Assembly (NCBI GenBank): GCA_023267515.1
Contig: JAHFNF010000013.1
Span: forward strand, 1 to 15,775
Length of the DNA: 15,775 bases
Source: Candidatus Nomurabacteria bacterium
GTDB lineage: Bacteria > Patescibacteriota > Minisyncoccia > Phycocordibacterales > UBA9973
Direction of reading: 5' to 3'
A model generated the notes under the pieces. That model did no database searches, was not told the origin of the DNA, and worked only from the letters and a program-made list of their open reading frames with translations. How positions within the stretch are numbered: position 1 is the stretch's first letter; each line of letters opens with the position of its first letter. Shown piece after piece: positions 13,989 through 15,775 of the stretch. The position numbers and the translations under genes are program-made.

Positions 13989-14017
13989 ATTATAGCAGAT
14001 TGATTTTAAAAAGTCAA
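13989..14017 (-). promoter_or_regulatory. Sigma70 extended -10 promoter of the sedolisin gene
   Basis: Minus strand TTGACT (14017-14012), a 17-bp spacer and TATAAT (13994-13989), with TGC directly before the -10, making it also an extended -10. The -35 contains the TGA stop codon (14016-14014) of the preceding gene. Only 8 bases (AGAAAGAT) separate the -10 from the ATG, predicting a leaderless mRNA. Confidence 0.9.
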
Positions 14018-15639
14018 GGGAGAGTCTGGAAGGTTCTTATGGCAGACATTGGACACATTTCAGGCACAAGTTGCCAATCATACTGAGTACCCGGAATTAA
14101 AGAACTCAAATTCCAAGTGTTTGTGGCAGCACTTATAGCACTCCAGGTATTTGCCGGTATCCAAACAGAAGAACTAGCTGGCCTGTATCTAAGGGCAAGT
14201 CCCCCTACGTATGGTGGATTGTTTGTCCAATTAAGTGTGACTGAATTAGAAGTTAAATTAGTTTCATTAAGTCCAGTGACACAGTTTAATGGAAGTGGTG
14301 GCCCCCCGTAAGCCACAAATTCAGCCCATATAGGATCAGTGGTATTACCTTGAATAGTGGTTTGGGGCATAGTGGCAGTCATAGTAGTTGTAAAATTTGT
14401 ATTGAAGGAAGTCGTATTATTGGTAATAAAATTTTGAATATTAGCCAATACGTCCGGATAAAACATGGTCGTGTTTGGAGTATCATCGGAGAGCCCGAAA
14501 ATAGTGTTGTTGTAATAAGAAAAATCACCATGCGGTCCAGCACACGGGTCAGAAGAATTCATATCAGGTCCCTTAGTCGTACCCAAAAATTGCGTGCCGA
14601 CTGTCACTCTCTCTGTATCTTCATATATCGTATTGAGGTTTGTACTGCACTGCCACCCTGCCATCACTGCGTATGCTACGGGATAAGCGGTATTTATTGG
14701 ATTGATAAAATTAAGAGTGTGGTTCACTGAGTATTGTGAATTTATTGTATTTAAAAATACTTCGGTATATACCGTCGGCATTGATAGATTTTCAAAAGCA
14801 ACTAAAAGGTAAAAGTCCGAGTAAGTGTTTGAGCCTAATAGATGCCCGCCAGTAATCTGCCCCGGAATAACGAGTGAGTAATTATTTGTATTAAGACTTG
14901 CTACTGCCGCAGTCACATCAATAACGTGTGAGGCAGAGTCTCCTGTAATATACCAAGGGTCAGCCGTCGGGTAAGTATAGGGGGTTTGAAATGTCGGGCT
15001 TGCTTGATTGGCTGGATTGAAAGTAAAAGGGAGTCCATTCAAATTAACGGTCAAGTTAGGAGCACAACCATTGCGAGAAGCAATGAGAAGCGCCTTCCTT
15101 ATTGTGCTGCCTGGTGGAACAGCTGTAACAATATTTCCTATTGACCCTGCCCAATACGTGTAAGCACTTGGGGAGTACCCAGCGCCCGTCACTCCACCAT
15201 TAAAACTATCTTCGTAATATCTTACGACTCCACCTGAAGATGGAATTACAATCGGACAAGTCACAGTCACCACCAAACTCTGAGTGCGGAAACCATTCTG
15301 ATAAGGAATAACCAAGGTGTAGGTAGCGGAACCGCCATTAAGTGGCCCAGAAGAAATTGAACCATTAAGGGGAACAATTACATTTCCGCCGGGAAATGTA
15401 TAACCGTAAATACGAGCTGGAGTATTACAGGTTCCACTTGTTGTCCAAGTAAGTGTGGAAGTGCCATTCACCGCTACAGCGGTAGGTGAAGCAGAAAAAC
15501 TTGTAATCTGGCATGGGGCAGCTTCGGCAATTTTATAGTTAAAAGAAACTACTAAAAAAAGGGTGGTTAGAACTATTGAAAATATAAAAAATGGTCTAAG
15601 AAATTTTTGATGCAAAAAATTTTTTAATTTATTGAACAT
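14014..15639 (-). CDS. Secreted surface protein: Ig-like domain, unrecognised beta-rich domain, C-terminal FN3
   Basis: A 541-residue exported protein. Basic N-terminus, hydrophobic segment (about 16-33) and a possible cleavage site after AEA (38-40). An Ig-like domain (about 42-128) opens with CQITSFSASPTAVAVNGTSTLTW split by a Cys pair (C43/C71). Residues about 130-445 are the same unrecognised beta-rich domain as in the 583-residue protein: SFNGGVTGAGYSPSAY, PPGSTIRKALLIASR, SPTFQTPY, HVIDVTAAV, NYSLVIPGQ, NHTLNF, GLSDD and IWAEFVAY. A fibronectin type III domain follows at about 453-540 (SNSVTLNW, LRYRPASSSVW, IPGTQYDWQLVP). It lacks the MDNQK leader of its paralogue. It starts 6 bases after the stop of an upstream gene entering from the right edge, with no promoter or Shine-Dalgarno site, so it is probably co-transcribed with it. 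Function unknown; a surface-binding or structural role is the likeliest inference. Confidence 0.87.
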   Translation of the reverse strand: MFNKLKNFLHQKFLRPFFIFSIVLTTLFLVVSFNYKIAEAAPCQITSFSASPTAVAVNGTSTLTWTTSGTCNTPARIYGYTFPGGNVIVPLNGSISSGPLNGGSATYTLVIPYQNGFRTQSLVVTVTCPIVIPSSGGVVRYYEDSFNGGVTGAGYSPSAYTYWAGSIGNIVTAVPPGSTIRKALLIASRNGCAPNLTVNLNGLPFTFNPANQASPTFQTPYTYPTADPWYITGDSASHVIDVTAAVASLNTNNYSLVIPGQITGGHLLGSNTYSDFYLLVAFENLSMPTVYTEVFLNTINSQYSVNHTLNFINPINTAYPVAYAVMAGWQCSTNLNTIYEDTERVTVGTQFLGTTKGPDMNSSDPCAGPHGDFSYYNNTIFGLSDDTPNTTMFYPDVLANIQNFITNNTTSFNTNFTTTMTATMPQTTIQGNTTDPIWAEFVAYGGPPLPLNCVTGLNETNLTSNSVTLNWTNNPPYVGGLALRYRPASSSVWIPANTWSAISAATNTWNLSSLIPGTQYDWQLVPEMCPMSAIRTFQTLP

Positions 15640-15645
15640 AAAATT

Positions 15646-15775
15646 TTATGGCTTCTTTGTTGTAGTGGTAACGCCGGTTGTTGTATCAATTAGAGTGCTC
15701 GTATTAGTCGTGCCCGAGACATTAACTGTGTCTGACACAAAATCGTTTCTATTGATACAAGGAGGATTTTTTTCT
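15646..15775 (-). CDS. C-terminal end of an unidentified protein (partial)
   Basis: An open frame of 42 complete codons ends at TAA (15648-15646), 6 bases before the ATG of the 541-residue gene. The tail is rich in Thr, Ser, Val and Asn (for example TTTGVTTTTKKP at the very end) with one Cys. Such composition fits the end of an extracellular repeat protein, in line with the genes after it, but no domain can be named. The frame is open to the window edge and its close spacing supports a shared operon. The start lies outside. Confidence 0.6.
   Translation of the reverse strand, partial: EKNPPCINRNDFVSDTVNVSGTTNTSTLIDTTTGVTTTTKKP

Overview
The window looks like part of the chromosome of a Patescibacteria/CPR bacterium, most likely a parcubacterial lineage. 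This is inferred from the moderately AT-rich sequence, very tight gene packing, almost no Shine-Dalgarno sites, a parcubacterial-style type IV pilus/type II secretion gene set, and large secreted Ig/FN3/beta-propeller proteins of a kind common in that group. UGA is used as a stop codon, which argues against the UGA=Gly lineages. Every gene supported is on the minus strand, so transcription runs from high to low coordinates. No tRNA, rRNA, CRISPR array, transposase or phage gene was seen, and no stretch over about 150 bases lacks a gene.

The right part (15775 down to 5897) is an exported-protein island. It holds the C-terminal tail of an unknown protein, a 541-residue secreted protein with an Ig-like domain, an unrecognised beta-rich domain and an FN3 domain, and a sedolisin (S53) protease with its key catalytic residues intact. 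It continues with an 880-residue propeller/Ig/FN3/Ig protein, a 583-residue paralogue of the 541-residue protein, and a 750-residue PQQ-like propeller protein with three Ig-like repeats. Three of these share a nearly identical N-terminal leader (MDNQK-MNKKT) followed by an uncleaved-looking membrane anchor. Cysteines in most of the exported proteins occur largely in close pairs, suggesting disulfide-stabilised surface proteins.

The left part (5823 down to 1) is the pilus or pseudopilus machine: pilB/gspE ATPase and pilC/gspF platform in one operon, a lysine-rich 514-residue protein of unknown function with its own promoter, structured leader and terminator, and then three prepilin genes in the order GspH-like, GspI-like, third minor (GspJ-like, cut by the window edge).

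Transcription signals are unusually readable. Strong sigma70-type promoters precede the sedolisin, the 880-residue protein, the 750-residue protein, pilB and the 514-residue gene, with a weaker one before the minor pilins. Perfect hairpin terminators lie at 5847-5878, 12685-12715 and 1101-1133. Several promoters overlap the preceding terminator or stop codon. For pilB, the sedolisin and the minor pilins the -10 box lies only 7-8 bases from the ATG, which predicts leaderless mRNAs. A reasonable working picture, which is inference, is a cell-surface module: anchored adhesin-like and propeller proteins plus a secreted protease, encoded directly upstream of the pilus motor.
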